A model generated the notes under the pieces. That model searched no databases. It had not been told where the DNA came from and saw only the letters and a list, made by a program, of their open reading frames with translations. The position numbers and the translations under genes are program-made. A DNA stretch of 64,000 bases, taken from the NCBI GenBank assembly GCA_016790075.1, contig JAEUPP010000068.1, positions 124,001-188,000 of the forward strand, given 5' to 3'. Shown here one piece after another: positions 46,059-55,601 of this stretch. The first letter of the stretch is position 1. Each line of letters starts with the position of its first letter. Source of the DNA: Rhodanobacteraceae bacterium. GTDB lineage: Bacteria; Pseudomonadota; Gammaproteobacteria; Xanthomonadales; Rhodanobacteraceae.

Positions 46059-46609
46059 TTCCCGCTTTGCGCTGCAGCAAGACGAGCAGCGGCGATCGCC
46101 GGTTTGAGTTCTTTCTCCACGTAGCCGGGCGTCAGTGCGCCGATGCGCTTGAGCCGGATCATGCCTTCGCCGTCGACAAGAAAGGTCTCGGGCGCGCCGT
46201 AGACGCCGAAGTCGATCGCAGTGCGACCGGCCTGGTCAGTGACGATGACATCATAAGGATTGCCAAAACGCGCGAGCCAGGCGTTGGCGTCGGCCGGATC
46301 ATCCTTCCAGTTGTAGCCGATCAGCGGCACGCCCAGCTCCTTCGCATAGCGCACGAGTACCGGGTGCTCGTCGACGCAGCTTGGGCACCAACTGCCGAAT
46401 ACATTGAGCAAATACGGCTTGCCTTTGAGATCGGCGCTGCCGAACTGGCGTGTCGTGTCGTTGAGTACCGGGAGACTGAATGCGGGTGCAGTCTTGCCGA
46501 TCAGTGGCGAGGGAACTTCACGCTGATCGTGCTGCATGTTCCAGCGCAGTCCGAAACCCAGCAGCGCGACCAGCAGTGCGAAAGCGAACAGCGGCAGCAG
46601 GCGTGCCAT
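46055..46609 (-). CDS. ccmG: Thiol:disulfide interchange protein CcmG/DsbE
   Basis: 184 aa. N-terminal anchor (LLPLFAFALLVALLGFGL) and a thioredoxin fold with active site GSWCPSC and the CcmG-typical GVYGAPETFLVDGEG (cis-Pro loop). Supplies electrons to CcmH/apocytochrome in the periplasm. Stop and start overlap with ccmH by 4 bp and with ccmF by 1 bp. Confidence 0.96.
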   Translation of the reverse strand: MARLLPLFAFALLVALLGFGLRWNMQHDQREVPSPLIGKTAPAFSLPVLNDTTRQFGSADLKGKPYLLNVFGSWCPSCVDEHPVLVRYAKELGVPLIGYNWKDDPADANAWLARFGNPYDVIVTDQAGRTAIDFGVYGAPETFLVDGEGMIRLKRIGALTPGYVEKELKPAIAAARLAAAQSGK

Positions 46610-48597
46610 CAGCTTGCCTCCGCCGCGAGTGGTGCCGCATTGGCGGGAACCGGTGCGGGCACCGGCTCGGCGTCGCGGGTGAGTGCAAGGCTGCGGAAGC
46701 GGCGGTCGGCCGCTGCGATGAAGCCGCCGAGCATCATCAGCAGCGCACCCAGCCAGATCCAGCGAATGAACGGTTTGACATAGACGCGTAGCGACCAGGC
46801 GCCCTCGTTGCCGACGGGTTCGCCCAGGGCGACATAGATGTCGCGCGTAAAGCCGGGATCAATCGCCGACTCGGTCTGCACCTGGCCACGCAGATAGCGC
46901 CGTTTCTGTGGCGACAACGTGGCGATTGTCGCGCCGTCGCGACTGATCACGACCGTGCCCGCATCGGCCTCGTAGTTGGGACCCTGGCTATGGCGTGCGC
47001 CGTCAAAACGCACATCATAGGCGCCGATACGCGTGCTCTCCCCGGGAGCAAAGCGCAGGTCGCGTTCTATGCTGGTCGCCTCGGTCACCAGCACGCCGGT
47101 GACGAATACGCCGACACCAAGATGCGCGCAGATCATGCCCAGCATTTCCGGCGTGAAACGGCGTCCCAGTGGCGCGTGACGCCAGCGCGACAGGGCGTAG
47201 AGCGTGATGCCGAGTCCGACCCAGAGCCCAAGGCCCACTCCCGCGACCGCCTTGAACGGCAGGTCAGCTGCGAGCAGCCAGGCCAGCACCGCTGCGGCTG
47301 CGGCCAGGGCGAGGGCCGGCAGCAAGGCGCGGAATGCAGCTGGCAGTTGGGCCTGCCGCCATTTGAGGAAAGGTCCGAAGGGCAGCAACAAGATGACAGG
47401 CGCCATCAGCAGCACGAACATGAAACCGAAGTACGGCGGCCCTACCGAGATGCGGCCCGCATCGAGGGCCTCGCCCAGCAGTGGAAACAAGGTGCCGAGC
47501 AGCACCATCAGTGCCGCGATCGAGAACAGCAGGTTGTTGATGAGTAGCAAGGTATCGCGGCTGACCGCCGCGAACGGCTCGCCACCGGCCACCTTGGGTG
47601 CGCGCAGCGCATAAAGCAGCAGCGAGCCGCCGACGACGACGACGAGGAAAGCGAGCACGAACAGGCCACGCTCGGGGTCGCTGGCGAACGCATGTACCGA
47701 GGTCAGCACGCCAGAGCGCACGAGGAAGGTGCCTAGCAACGAAAGTGAGAACGCGGCGATAGCCAGCAGCAAGGTCCAGGCGCGGAACGAGCCGCGTTTT
47801 TCAGTAACGGCCTGGGAGTGGATCAGCGCGGTACCCACCAGCCAGGGCATGAAGGAAGCGTTCTCGACCGGATCCCAGAACCACCAGCCGCCCCAGCCGA
47901 GCTCGTAGTACGCCCACCAGGAACCCAATGCAATGCCGAGGGTGAGAAAGGCCCAGGCAACATTGGTCCAGGGACGTGCCCAGCGCACCCAGGCCACGTC
48001 CAGCCGGCCGCCGAGCAGGGCAGCCAGTGCAAACGCGAACGCGACCGAAAAACCGACATAACCCATGTAAAGCATGGGCGGATGAACGATGAGACCGAAA
48101 TCCTGCAGCAGCGGGTTGAGATCGTTGCCGTCCGGCAGCGCGGGCACATGGCGCAGGAACGGATTGGAAGTGAACAGCGTGAACAGCAGAAAGCCCAGAC
48201 TGACGAAGCCGAGCACACCGAGCACGCGCGCCATGAACACCTCGGGCAGCCGGCGGCTGAAAGCGGCGACCGCGACGGTCCACAGGTTGAGTATCAGTAT
48301 CCAGAGCAACAGCGAGCCTTCGTGCGCGCCCCAGACCGCGGAGAAGCGGTAGTACCAGGGCAGTGCCGCGTTCGAGTTCTGGGCCACATAGGCCACCGAG
48401 AAATCCTGCTGCATAAAGGCTGCAGTCAGGATCGCGAAGGCAATGGCGACAAATGCGGCCTGGCCGGCGGATGCAGGCCGCGCCGTGGCAATCAGTGCGG
48501 TGTTGTTACGCCAGGCGCCGAGCAGCGGCAGTACGGTTTGTGCCAGCGCCAGCAGCAGGGCGAGGATCAGGGCGAATTGGCCGAGTTCGGGCAACAT
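46609..48597 (-). CDS. ccmF: Haem lyase subunit CcmF
   Basis: 662 aa, about 15 transmembrane helices. The tryptophan-rich haem-handling segment reads GWGGWWFWDPVENASFMPWL, with conserved periplasmic histidines in IVHPPMLYMGYVG and ALIHSQAVTEKRG. A C-terminal periplasmic domain precedes the last helix. With CcmH/I it ligates haem to apocytochrome c. A 145-bp gap separates it from ccmE, the longest break in the operon. Confidence 0.97.
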   Translation of the reverse strand: MLPELGQFALILALLLALAQTVLPLLGAWRNNTALIATARPASAGQAAFVAIAFAILTAAFMQQDFSVAYVAQNSNAALPWYYRFSAVWGAHEGSLLLWILILNLWTVAVAAFSRRLPEVFMARVLGVLGFVSLGFLLFTLFTSNPFLRHVPALPDGNDLNPLLQDFGLIVHPPMLYMGYVGFSVAFAFALAALLGGRLDVAWVRWARPWTNVAWAFLTLGIALGSWWAYYELGWGGWWFWDPVENASFMPWLVGTALIHSQAVTEKRGSFRAWTLLLAIAAFSLSLLGTFLVRSGVLTSVHAFASDPERGLFVLAFLVVVVGGSLLLYALRAPKVAGGEPFAAVSRDTLLLINNLLFSIAALMVLLGTLFPLLGEALDAGRISVGPPYFGFMFVLLMAPVILLLPFGPFLKWRQAQLPAAFRALLPALALAAAAAVLAWLLAADLPFKAVAGVGLGLWVGLGITLYALSRWRHAPLGRRFTPEMLGMICAHLGVGVFVTGVLVTEATSIERDLRFAPGESTRIGAYDVRFDGARHSQGPNYEADAGTVVISRDGATIATLSPQKRRYLRGQVQTESAIDPGFTRDIYVALGEPVGNEGAWSLRVYVKPFIRWIWLGALLMMLGGFIAAADRRFRSLALTRDAEPVPAPVPANAAPLAAEAS

Positions 48598-48742
48598 GAT
48601 GGTCGCAGCGGCTCCGTAAATGCCGCCGCGGCGGGCCGCGGCGGTGTCAGGTTCGATGGGATCTGGCGCAGTTCAGGTACAGCGCACCGGCTGAGGTTAC
48701 AGCGATTGCCGTGTCGCGGGATCCGCGCTGGTAGTGCTGCAC

Positions 48743-49204
48743 CTATTGCGACGCAGCGTTCGGCGCGTTGACTTCGTGTTTCTTATGGGCCTTGGACATG
48801 GCTTCGGCGACGTCGCGCGGCACATAGTTCTCGTCATGTTTGGCCAGCACTTCACTCGCGACGAAACGCCCGCCTTGCATGCGCCCCGTTGCGATGACCG
48901 ACTGCTTCTCGCGGAACAGGTCCGGCAATATGCCGGTGTATTCCACGGCCATGTCCGCATCGCCGTCGGTCACGGTGAAGCCGGTCTTCAGCGAATCGCT
49001 GGCGCGCTGGATCGAGCCGGCCTTGACCATGCCGCCAAGGCGGAAGCGCGCGTCGGCAGGCACCTTGCCGGCGATGACCTCGACCGGTGTGTACAGATAG
49101 GTAATGTTCTGCTGCAGCGCGAGTACGGTCAGCGTGGCTGCAACGCCGACAGCGCCCAGGACCAGCGACAGCACGATGAGGCGCCGCTTGCGCGTAGGAT
49201 TCAT
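48743..49204 (-). CDS. ccmE: Haem chaperone CcmE
   Basis: 153 aa from ATG 49204 ([20 protein letters not shown]) with GAGGA 7 nt upstream; a longer frame to 49336 overlaps ccmD and was rejected. N-terminal membrane anchor and an OB-fold with [12 protein letters not shown]. The covalent haem-binding His lies in [11 protein letters not shown]. Start overlaps the ccmD stop by 4 bp. Confidence 0.96.
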   Translation of the reverse strand: MNPTRKRRLIVLSLVLGAVGVAATLTVLALQQNITYLYTPVEVIAGKVPADARFRLGGMVKAGSIQRASDSLKTGFTVTDGDADMAVEYTGILPDLFREKQSVIATGRMQGGRFVASEVLAKHDENYVPRDVAEAMSKAHKKHEVNAPNAASQ

Positions 49205-49377
49205 GTGTTTTCCTCGTTGCTCTTGCGCGCACGGCGCAGGCGGCCGCGCAGTTCCCGCAGCACACGCCGACGCTTGAGCAGCGGTGCGGCGGCTTCCAGC
49301 GCAAGTGTGACCAGAAAAATGGCTATGGCGCTCCACACATAGCCGCCGTAACCGCCCATGGACACGAATTCACTCAT
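49201..49377 (-). CDS. ccmD: Haem exporter protein CcmD
   Basis: 58 codons: [20 protein letters not shown] starts the protein, then a hydrophobic helix ([14 protein letters not shown]) and a strongly basic cytoplasmic tail ([18 protein letters not shown]). The MGGYGxYVW start and size are diagnostic of CcmD, which helps release haem-loaded CcmE from CcmABC. It overlaps ccmC and ccmE by 4 bp each, so it is easily missed by length cut-offs. Confidence 0.95.
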   Translation of the reverse strand: MSEFVSMGGYGGYVWSAIAIFLVTLALEAAAPLLKRRRVLRELRGRLRRARKSNEENT

Positions 49378-50129
49378 GCGCGTTCCTCGGCCAGCGCGAT
49401 CTGGCGCGCCCAGTCCTTGCCGGATTCGAGCTCAAGCAGGTCAACCCGTGCCCGGGACAACAGGCTTGCGGCAAACAGGAACTTGGTCGCGACGGCCATG
49501 ACCAGCAGCGGCCAGAGCATGCGTGAATCAATCAGGGACGGCCCGAACAGCTTCACCGTATCGCCCTGGTGCAGCGTGTTCCACCAGTTCACCGAGAAAT
49601 GCACGATAGGCAGGTTGACGATGCCGATCAGGGCGAGAAAAGCCGCCGCACGCGCTGCCTGGCGCCGGTCCTCGATAGCCTGATGCAGGCCGAGCACACC
49701 GAGGTAGAGGAACAGCAATACGAGTTCAGAGGTAAGCCGCGCGTCCCAGGTCCACCAGGTGCCCCACATGGGCTTGCCCCAGATCGAGCCGGTCGCAAGG
49801 CAGATAAATGTGAATGCAGCGCCGATCGGAGCCGCCGCCATGGCCAGCGTTTCGGACAGCTTGATGCGCCAAACCAGGGCGATAAAACCATTGACAGCCA
49901 TGAACGCGTAGATGAACAGGCTCATCCAGGCACTAGGCACGTGTACATAGATGATGCGAAAGGCATCGCTCTGCTGATAGTCAGCGGGGGCCAGCACCAG
50001 GCCGCCATAAAGACCGATCGCGAGGCCCGCCAGCGCCGCGCCCCAGAACCAGGGCAGCAGCCGCCCTGCGAAACGGTAAAAGTACGGTGGTGAACCCAGC
50101 TTGTGGAACCAGAGTACGAGTGGATTCAT
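49374..50129 (-). CDS. ccmC: Haem exporter protein CcmC
   Basis: 251 aa, six transmembrane helices. The tryptophan-rich motif WGTWWTWDARLTSELVLLFLY and conserved histidines in IIYVHVPSAWMSLF and LPIVHFSVNWWNTLHQG bind haem for transfer to CcmE. Start MNPLVLWFHKLGSPPYFYR. It lies 40 bp after ccmB. Confidence 0.97.
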   Translation of the reverse strand: MNPLVLWFHKLGSPPYFYRFAGRLLPWFWGAALAGLAIGLYGGLVLAPADYQQSDAFRIIYVHVPSAWMSLFIYAFMAVNGFIALVWRIKLSETLAMAAAPIGAAFTFICLATGSIWGKPMWGTWWTWDARLTSELVLLFLYLGVLGLHQAIEDRRQAARAAAFLALIGIVNLPIVHFSVNWWNTLHQGDTVKLFGPSLIDSRMLWPLLVMAVATKFLFAASLLSRARVDLLELESGKDWARQIALAEERA

Positions 50130-50169
50130 GGATTCGTATCAAGTCAGGAGATGGGACAGGGCATCGGCG

Positions 50170-50853
50170 TCAGCTCAGCGAGATCCGCAGCGCGGCGGCA
50201 CAAGCCAATGGCGCCAGCACCAGTGCCAGCGCGAGCCCGGCGCCGAGCCAGAGCAGCGGTGCCAGCACTGGCAGCCCCTGCTGTGCTGCGTTGCAGGCAC
50301 CGGCGGCGAAGATCAGCACCGGCACATACAGCGGCAGGACGAGCAGCGCCAGGAGCATACCAGAGCGGCGCATGCCAACCGTCAGCGCGACGCAGACCGC
50401 ACCAATCAGGCTAAGTAACGGCGTGGACAGCACCAGTGCAACCATAAGCACGGGCAGCACCGGTTGTGGTAGATACAGCAGCTCGCCCAGCAACGGCGCG
50501 ACCAGCAGCAGCGGCAGCGCCGTGGTCAGCCAGTGCACGGCGATCTTGCAGGCCAGCAACAGGGCCAGCGGGTGGGGTGAGAGTACGAGCTGCTCCAGTG
50601 AGCCATCTTCCAGATCCGAACGGAACAGGGCATCCAGCGAAAGCAGGCCGGCAAGCAGCAAGGCGACCAGCACCGTGCCGGCGGCGATGCGCGCCAGCAT
50701 CGTCGGTTCAGGGCCGAGGGCGAACGGAAACAGCGCAACCACCATGACGGCAAACAGAACCGGATTCAGCGCGTCGCCGCGCTGGCGCCAGACCAGACTG
50801 AGATCCCGCTGCAGCAGGGCGCGGCAGGCGGAAGTGGTACTGCCGTAGCTCAT
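50170..50853 (-). CDS. ccmB: Haem exporter protein CcmB
   Basis: 227 aa from ATG 50853 (MSYGSTTSACRALLQRDLSL), overlapping the ccmA stop by 4 bp; a longer frame to 51030 runs inside ccmA and was rejected. Six transmembrane helices, with the family stretch LFRSDLEDGSLEQLVLSPHPLALLLACK. Membrane partner of the CcmA ATPase. Confidence 0.96.
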   Translation of the reverse strand: MSYGSTTSACRALLQRDLSLVWRQRGDALNPVLFAVMVVALFPFALGPEPTMLARIAAGTVLVALLLAGLLSLDALFRSDLEDGSLEQLVLSPHPLALLLACKIAVHWLTTALPLLLVAPLLGELLYLPQPVLPVLMVALVLSTPLLSLIGAVCVALTVGMRRSGMLLALLVLPLYVPVLIFAAGACNAAQQGLPVLAPLLWLGAGLALALVLAPLACAAALRISLS

Positions 50854-51506
50854 GCGGCGGCTTCCTGTCCGCGCAACTGCAGGCGCCGCGGCGTGCCCGA
50901 GGTGTAGGCATAGGCGCCATGCGAGGTTATCAGTGCAGCGCCGCCGCGCATTGCGTGCAGCTCCAGCAATCGGTTGACCAGGGTGATGCCTTCCCGATCG
51001 AGGTTGGCATACGGCTCGTCGAGCAGCCAAAGCGCCGCAGGTACCAGCAGCAACCGGGCGAGTGCGACGCGTTTTTTCTGGCCCGCGGACAGCTGGCGCA
51101 GGGCGACGTCTTCGTAACCCTCCAGCCCTACGCTCTTGAGCGCCTGATGCGGCGTGATACCGCTGCGCAAGCCGCCCAGTCCGATGGCGAAGCGCAGATT
51201 TTGCAAAGGCGACAATTCGCCTTTGATGCCGAGCAGATGGCCGAGCAACGCGACCTGGTGCGACAGCCGTGCCAGCGTCAGCGGCTCGCCGTTGAGCAGC
51301 ACGGTGCCGGTACTGGCTTGCAGCAGTCCGGACAGCACCTTGAGCAGGGTGGTCTTGCCGCTGCCGTTGTCGCCTTCCATCAATACGACCTCACCCGCCC
51401 CGAGCCGGAAGCTCAGTGGTCCAAAGATAGGCTCGTCATTGCGCAGGTAGGCCAGGCCGCGCGCTTCCAGCAGCGGCGGCGCCTCCAGGGGGATAGGGGA
51501 ATTCAT
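50850..51506 (-). CDS. ccmA: Haem exporter ATPase CcmA
   Basis: 218 aa, first gene of the ccm operon. Walker A GDNGSGKTTLLKVLSG, signature LSAGQKKRVALARLL, Walker B LWLLDEPYANLD, and the H-loop His in ALITSHGAY. The ABC ATPase of CcmABCD; ATP hydrolysis releases holo-CcmE. It starts 117 bp upstream of the end of the kinase gene, where the operon promoter should lie. Confidence 0.97.
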   Translation of the reverse strand: MNSPIPLEAPPLLEARGLAYLRNDEPIFGPLSFRLGAGEVVLMEGDNGSGKTTLLKVLSGLLQASTGTVLLNGEPLTLARLSHQVALLGHLLGIKGELSPLQNLRFAIGLGGLRSGITPHQALKSVGLEGYEDVALRQLSAGQKKRVALARLLLVPAALWLLDEPYANLDREGITLVNRLLELHAMRGGAALITSHGAYAYTSGTPRRLQLRGQEAAA

Positions 51507-51623
51507 GCGGGCGCAATCCTAACCGCGCACGTGCGCGGTTGTCATGGATCGCGGCGATGCGCCGCAGGCCGGTGCGTTGAACTGAAGGTCCAGGCTCGGC
51601 AACGCCCCATTGCCTGCGGCTGT

Positions 51624-54527
51624 TCAGCGCGTGCTGCCGTCCAGGTAAGCGTGGTACTGGCGCAGGATTTCGGGATCGGGATTGGCCCATTGCGGCAGCA
51701 ACGCGCTGGCCTCGGCCAGGGCGGTTTTCCGGTCGCCCGCATGTCCTTGCGCACCTGCCGCGCGGGCAAGCAGAGCCCAGGCCAGGGCGCGTGTTCCGGC
51801 GCTGCCGGCGCCGGCGTCGACGGTACCGTCGATGACACGCCGGGCAAGTTTTTCTGCTTCCGCCGGCCGGGCCAGCACGAGTTCGGCGCGGGCTTGCCCC
51901 AGCAACGCGGTTGCATAGCGCGGATCCTTGCGTGCGTCCAGCCGTTCCAGTTGCGCGGCACTTTCGGCATAACTGGCACGCGCCGCATCGGCATGTCCGT
52001 TAAGCAGTTGCGCCGCGGCCAGGGTCTGCCGTATCGCGGCGTTGTCACGGCTCTCGGCCAGGAGCTTGTCGGCGATGGCGACACCTTCGGCCGCGAGTGC
52101 CTCGGCCGCGGCGCCGTTGCCGCGGCGCCGTTGCAACTGGCTCAGGCCGTTCAGGCTTGCCATCACCAGCGGATGTACCTCGCCGACGCTGGCCCGGTGG
52201 CGGGCCAGCGCCGAGCGCAGCAGGGGCTCGGCCTCGTCGAAACGCTCCAGCCGGGTGAGGGCGCTGCCCAGATTGCCCTGTACCGTCAGCCCCTGCGGTG
52301 AATCGAGCAGTTGGTTCTTCTCGAATACGGCACGGGCCTCGGTCAGCAGTTCTACCGTCTGGCCAAAGTCCTGTCGTGCAATGGCGACGGTCGCCAGCGA
52401 ATTCAGGGTCGATCCCACATGCGGATGCTCGGGTCCCAGTGCTTCGCGCTGGATCAGCAACGCTTCGTTCAGTGCCGCGGCGCATTCGTCGATGCGGCCC
52501 TGCTGGCGCAGCACGGTACCAAGGATCTGCAGGGTTTCTCCGACTGCGGCGTGACGTGGGCCAAAGCGTTTGCGCCGGATATCGAGCGCAAGGCGCAGTT
52601 GACGTTCGGCGTCGGCGCTGCGCTGGCGGGTGGCGAGCAGGGTCGCGTAGTCGTTGTGGACTTCCGCGGTCTGCGAATGCTCCTGGCCGAATGCGGCCTG
52701 GCTCTGGGCGATTGCGTCCAGGAACGCTGCGTCGGCTTCGTCGTAGCGTGCCAGGCGGCTCAACAGCAATGCCTCGACCTGGCGATTGCGTGCCCGTGCC
52801 CGGGCTGCTGATGCGTCGTTGCTGTCAATCAGTGTCGCGGCGGTGCGGATCGCGACCAGCCCTTCGGCGAACTCCCCCTGGCGGTCGTTGACCAGGGCGC
52901 GTTCGGTCAGCGCGGCGATGCGCTGCGGGGTGTCGCCGTCGCGCTCGGCCTCGGCCAGCAGTGCGAGGGCTGCGCTGAAATCCGCGCGTTCGCTGTGTGT
53001 GCGCGCCAGTTCAATTTCGTTGTTTACTATGTCTTTTTTATCACTTTGCAGCAAAAAGCCATCGCGTGCCTGGCGCAGCAAGGCTGCCGACTGCTCGAAC
53101 TGACCCAACTGGCGGTACAAGGTGCCCAGCGTCTGGCGCATTTGCGCCTGCAGCGCCGGCTGGCCGGCGAGTTCCTGCTCGATGCGCGCGACACCCTGGT
53201 CAATCAGTTCGCGCGCAGTCACGCGCGCGCCGGCGGCGGCATCAGGTGCTGCAGCATCAAACACGCCGGTCAGGAAATTCTGTGCGGCGCGGGCAAGTTC
53301 AGCCTCGCGCGCGGCGCGTCTGGCCTGCGACAGCGCCAGCACGCTGCCACTCACAAGAGCCACCAGCGCCAGCAGCAGCGCGGCGGATGCGGCGCGGTGG
53401 CGGGCCACATAGCGGTGCAGGCGATACCAGCCGCTGTCGCGCCGCGCGAGTATGGGCGCACCGCGCAGAAAGCGGCGCACGTCATCGGCGAGCGCCTGCA
53501 CCGTCGCGTAGCGGCGCGCCGGTTCCGGGTCGGTGGCGCGCGCAACGACAATGCCAAGGTCGCCGCGCAGTTGCCGAGGTGCGATGCCGCCCTGGGCAGC
53601 CGCTGCGGCATTGCTAAGGCGTTCACTGGCCGAACCGCGGTGTGCGGCGGGATTGTCGTGAAAGCGCGCACCGCTGAGCAGCTCAAACAGCAGCACACCC
53701 AGCGCATAGACGTCGACGGCTGTGCCTACCGGTTCGCCGCGCAGTTGTTCCGGCGCAGCGTAGGCACGGCTCAGAAAGCGCGCCCCTGTCTGGGTGCGGC
53801 TGTCGGCTTCGTCTTCCTCCAGCACCTTGGCGACGCCGAAATCAAGCAGGTGCGGCCGGTTGTCGGCATCGACGAGTACGTTGCCTGGCTTGATGTCGCG
53901 ATGCACGACGAGCTGGGCATGGGCATAGGCGACGGCCTCGGCGAGTTCCACAAACAGGTCAAGCCGTTGGCTCAGCGTTGCCTGTGTCGCAGCAGCCCAT
54001 TCGTTCAGCGGCAGGCCGGCGACATATTCCATGACGAACCAGGGCTGGCCCAATTCGCTCACCCCCCCGTCGAGCAGCCGCGCGATCTGTGGATGCTGCA
54101 ACTGCGCGAGAATGCGCCGCTCGCGGCGAAAGCGCGTCAGGATCTCGCCGGAGTCCATGCCGCGCTTGATCCATTTGAGCGCGCCCTGCTGCACATAGTC
54201 ATCGCCATCGCGTGTGGCCAGAAACACCGCGCCCATGCCGCCGCGGCCTATGCGCTGCTGTACCGTCCAGCCACCAACTACCGTGCCAACGGGCAGTTCG
54301 TCGTCCGCGTCGCCCGCCAGCTGTTCGGCGACGCGGCTGGCACCGGCATCGAGCAGATGCGGCGTGGCCTGCGCCGCGAGCAGCTGCAGCAGCAGCTCGG
54401 CCAGCGCTGGATCACCGGCGGTGCGCTGAGCGACAAAGGCGGCATGCTGTCCAGCTTCAAGTTCCAGCGCTTCGCGCAGCAGCGCGAGGGCTTGGCGCTT
54501 GCGTGCCAGTGTCTGGTCGTCGCTCAC
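51624..54527 (-). CDS. Serine/threonine protein kinase with TPR domain
   Basis: 967 aa. Kinase domain about 87-360: glycine loop GRGGMGAVFLA, catalytic Lys118 (GALKWIKRG), HRDIKPGN (209-216) and DFG at 229-231, APEQ in the activation segment. A transmembrane helix follows (about 375-397, SAALLLALVALVSGSVLAL). The rest is about ten tetratricopeptide repeats, predicted outside the membrane. It is translated from a 4-bp overlap with the sigma-factor gene, a pairing common in Xanthomonadales. Substrates are unknown. Confidence 0.93.
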   Translation of the reverse strand: MSDDQTLARKRQALALLREALELEAGQHAAFVAQRTAGDPALAELLLQLLAAQATPHLLDAGASRVAEQLAGDADDELPVGTVVGGWTVQQRIGRGGMGAVFLATRDGDDYVQQGALKWIKRGMDSGEILTRFRRERRILAQLQHPQIARLLDGGVSELGQPWFVMEYVAGLPLNEWAAATQATLSQRLDLFVELAEAVAYAHAQLVVHRDIKPGNVLVDADNRPHLLDFGVAKVLEEDEADSRTQTGARFLSRAYAAPEQLRGEPVGTAVDVYALGVLLFELLSGARFHDNPAAHRGSASERLSNAAAAAQGGIAPRQLRGDLGIVVARATDPEPARRYATVQALADDVRRFLRGAPILARRDSGWYRLHRYVARHRAASAALLLALVALVSGSVLALSQARRAAREAELARAAQNFLTGVFDAAAPDAAAGARVTARELIDQGVARIEQELAGQPALQAQMRQTLGTLYRQLGQFEQSAALLRQARDGFLLQSDKKDIVNNEIELARTHSERADFSAALALLAEAERDGDTPQRIAALTERALVNDRQGEFAEGLVAIRTAATLIDSNDASAARARARNRQVEALLLSRLARYDEADAAFLDAIAQSQAAFGQEHSQTAEVHNDYATLLATRQRSADAERQLRLALDIRRKRFGPRHAAVGETLQILGTVLRQQGRIDECAAALNEALLIQREALGPEHPHVGSTLNSLATVAIARQDFGQTVELLTEARAVFEKNQLLDSPQGLTVQGNLGSALTRLERFDEAEPLLRSALARHRASVGEVHPLVMASLNGLSQLQRRRGNGAAAEALAAEGVAIADKLLAESRDNAAIRQTLAAAQLLNGHADAARASYAESAAQLERLDARKDPRYATALLGQARAELVLARPAEAEKLARRVIDGTVDAGAGSAGTRALAWALLARAAGAQGHAGDRKTALAEASALLPQWANPDPEILRQYHAYLDGSTR

Positions 54528-55090
54528 GCGCGTAAAGCTGCAGCATTCATTTCTGTGGCGAGCAGTGCCCGCGCCACTTGCCAGTCACGCATGACCGTGC
54601 GCACGGTCAGGTCTTCAAGTTCGGCGATCTCGGGGAAGGCGAGTCCACCGAAGAAATGCAGCTGCACAACACGCGCGGCACGTTCGTCGATCTGCTCCAG
54701 CGTGCTGAGAGCCTGGTCAAGCGCGAGTACTTCGACCGCGTCCACCGGATCTTCCGGCAGACGGTCGTCGAGCGTCACCAGGACGGCGCCGCCGCCGCGT
54801 TTGTCCGCCTGCAGGCGCCGCGCATGATCGACCATGACCTGACGCATCGCACGAGCGGCGAGCGCCATGAAGTGCTGCCGGCTGCTCGTGCTGAGCTGGC
54901 TGGCCGCAGCGAGCTTCAAGTAGGTTTCATTGACCAACGCCGTCGTCGACAAGGTCAGCCCCGCATTGCCGCGCAGCTGATGGCGCGCGCAGTGGCGCAG
55001 CTCATCGTAAAGCAAGGTAAACAGGCGGTTCTGCGCGTCGCTTTCGCCGCGGCTGGCAGCCGCGAGCAGGGTGGTCACGTCATCATGCAT
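54524..55090 (-). CDS. ECF-type RNA polymerase sigma factor
   Basis: 188 aa from ATG 55090 (MHDDVTTLLAAASRGESDAQ). Region 2 (about 14-75: LFTLLYDELRHCARHQLRGN, TLSTTALVNETYLKLA) and region 4 (about 125-180: LSTLEQIDERAARVVQLHFFGGLAFPEIAELEDLTVRTVMRDWQVARALL). This is the TIGR02999 type, usually paired with Ser/Thr kinases, as here with a 4-bp overlap. The kinase may act in place of an anti-sigma factor by phosphorylation; that is inference from the pairing. Confidence 0.93.
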   Translation of the reverse strand: MHDDVTTLLAAASRGESDAQNRLFTLLYDELRHCARHQLRGNAGLTLSTTALVNETYLKLAAASQLSTSSRQHFMALAARAMRQVMVDHARRLQADKRGGGAVLVTLDDRLPEDPVDAVEVLALDQALSTLEQIDERAARVVQLHFFGGLAFPEIAELEDLTVRTVMRDWQVARALLATEMNAAALRA

Positions 55091-55178
55091 GGGGGCAGTC
55101 CGGGGAACTTGGCGCAACTGTGCGAGTGTGATGGCGTACGCGTCAATCGGGCTGTGCTCGGCGCTTTGTCGCTGTGGC

Positions 55179-55601
55179 TCAACAGCCCGCATAACAGCGC
55201 AGCTCGGCGATTCCATGGGCTTGCACCAGCACAATGGCGTTCTGGCCATGATGCTCGGCCAGCGCGTCGACTTCGCTCAAGCTCAATCCGGCGACGAACA
55301 GCGAGGGTTCGCGCCAGCGCTGCCCCGGAATGCGGCCGACTCCGGGCAGAACCCGCGCGCCGCAGGCCCGAACCGTATCCAGCAATTGCTTTTGTGTGCG
55401 CCGGTTGGCACCAGCGGGCTGGGCAACCGAGTGCGGGTTGTAGGCGGTGATGAAGAAGCCGAATGTCTCCCCGGCGAGCCATTCAGCCAGTGGCTGCGGT
55501 ATCGGTTCGCCGATGCGCAAGGTCGCCCGGCCGCGGCCTCCGGGCAGGCGCACCAGATAGTGGCTGGCGTGATAAAGCGCGAGCAGCTCGGTCGCGTCCA
55601 C
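55179..55601 (-). CDS. DUF3293-like protein
   Basis: 140 aa from GTG 55601, immediately after the kmo stop with no gap. The sequence (RATLRIGEPIPQPLAEWLAG, FGFFITAYNPHSVAQP, EPSLFVAGLSLSEVDALAEHHGQNAIV) matches my memory of DUF3293. Soluble, no signal peptide. The co-transcribed position at the end of the kynurenine cluster gives no clear hint of role. Confidence 0.75.
   Translation of the reverse strand: MDATELLALYHASHYLVRLPGGRGRATLRIGEPIPQPLAEWLAGETFGFFITAYNPHSVAQPAGANRRTQKQLLDTVRACGARVLPGVGRIPGQRWREPSLFVAGLSLSEVDALAEHHGQNAIVLVQAHGIAELRCYAGC

Noticed and set aside
47818-48771. 317-codon plus-strand frame inside ccmF
   Set aside because: Antisense of the CcmF tryptophan-rich core; no independent evidence.
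52995-54827. 610-codon plus-strand frame across the kinase and sigma genes
   Set aside because: Spans two well-supported minus-strand genes; Gln/Arg/Ala-rich mirror reading without domains.
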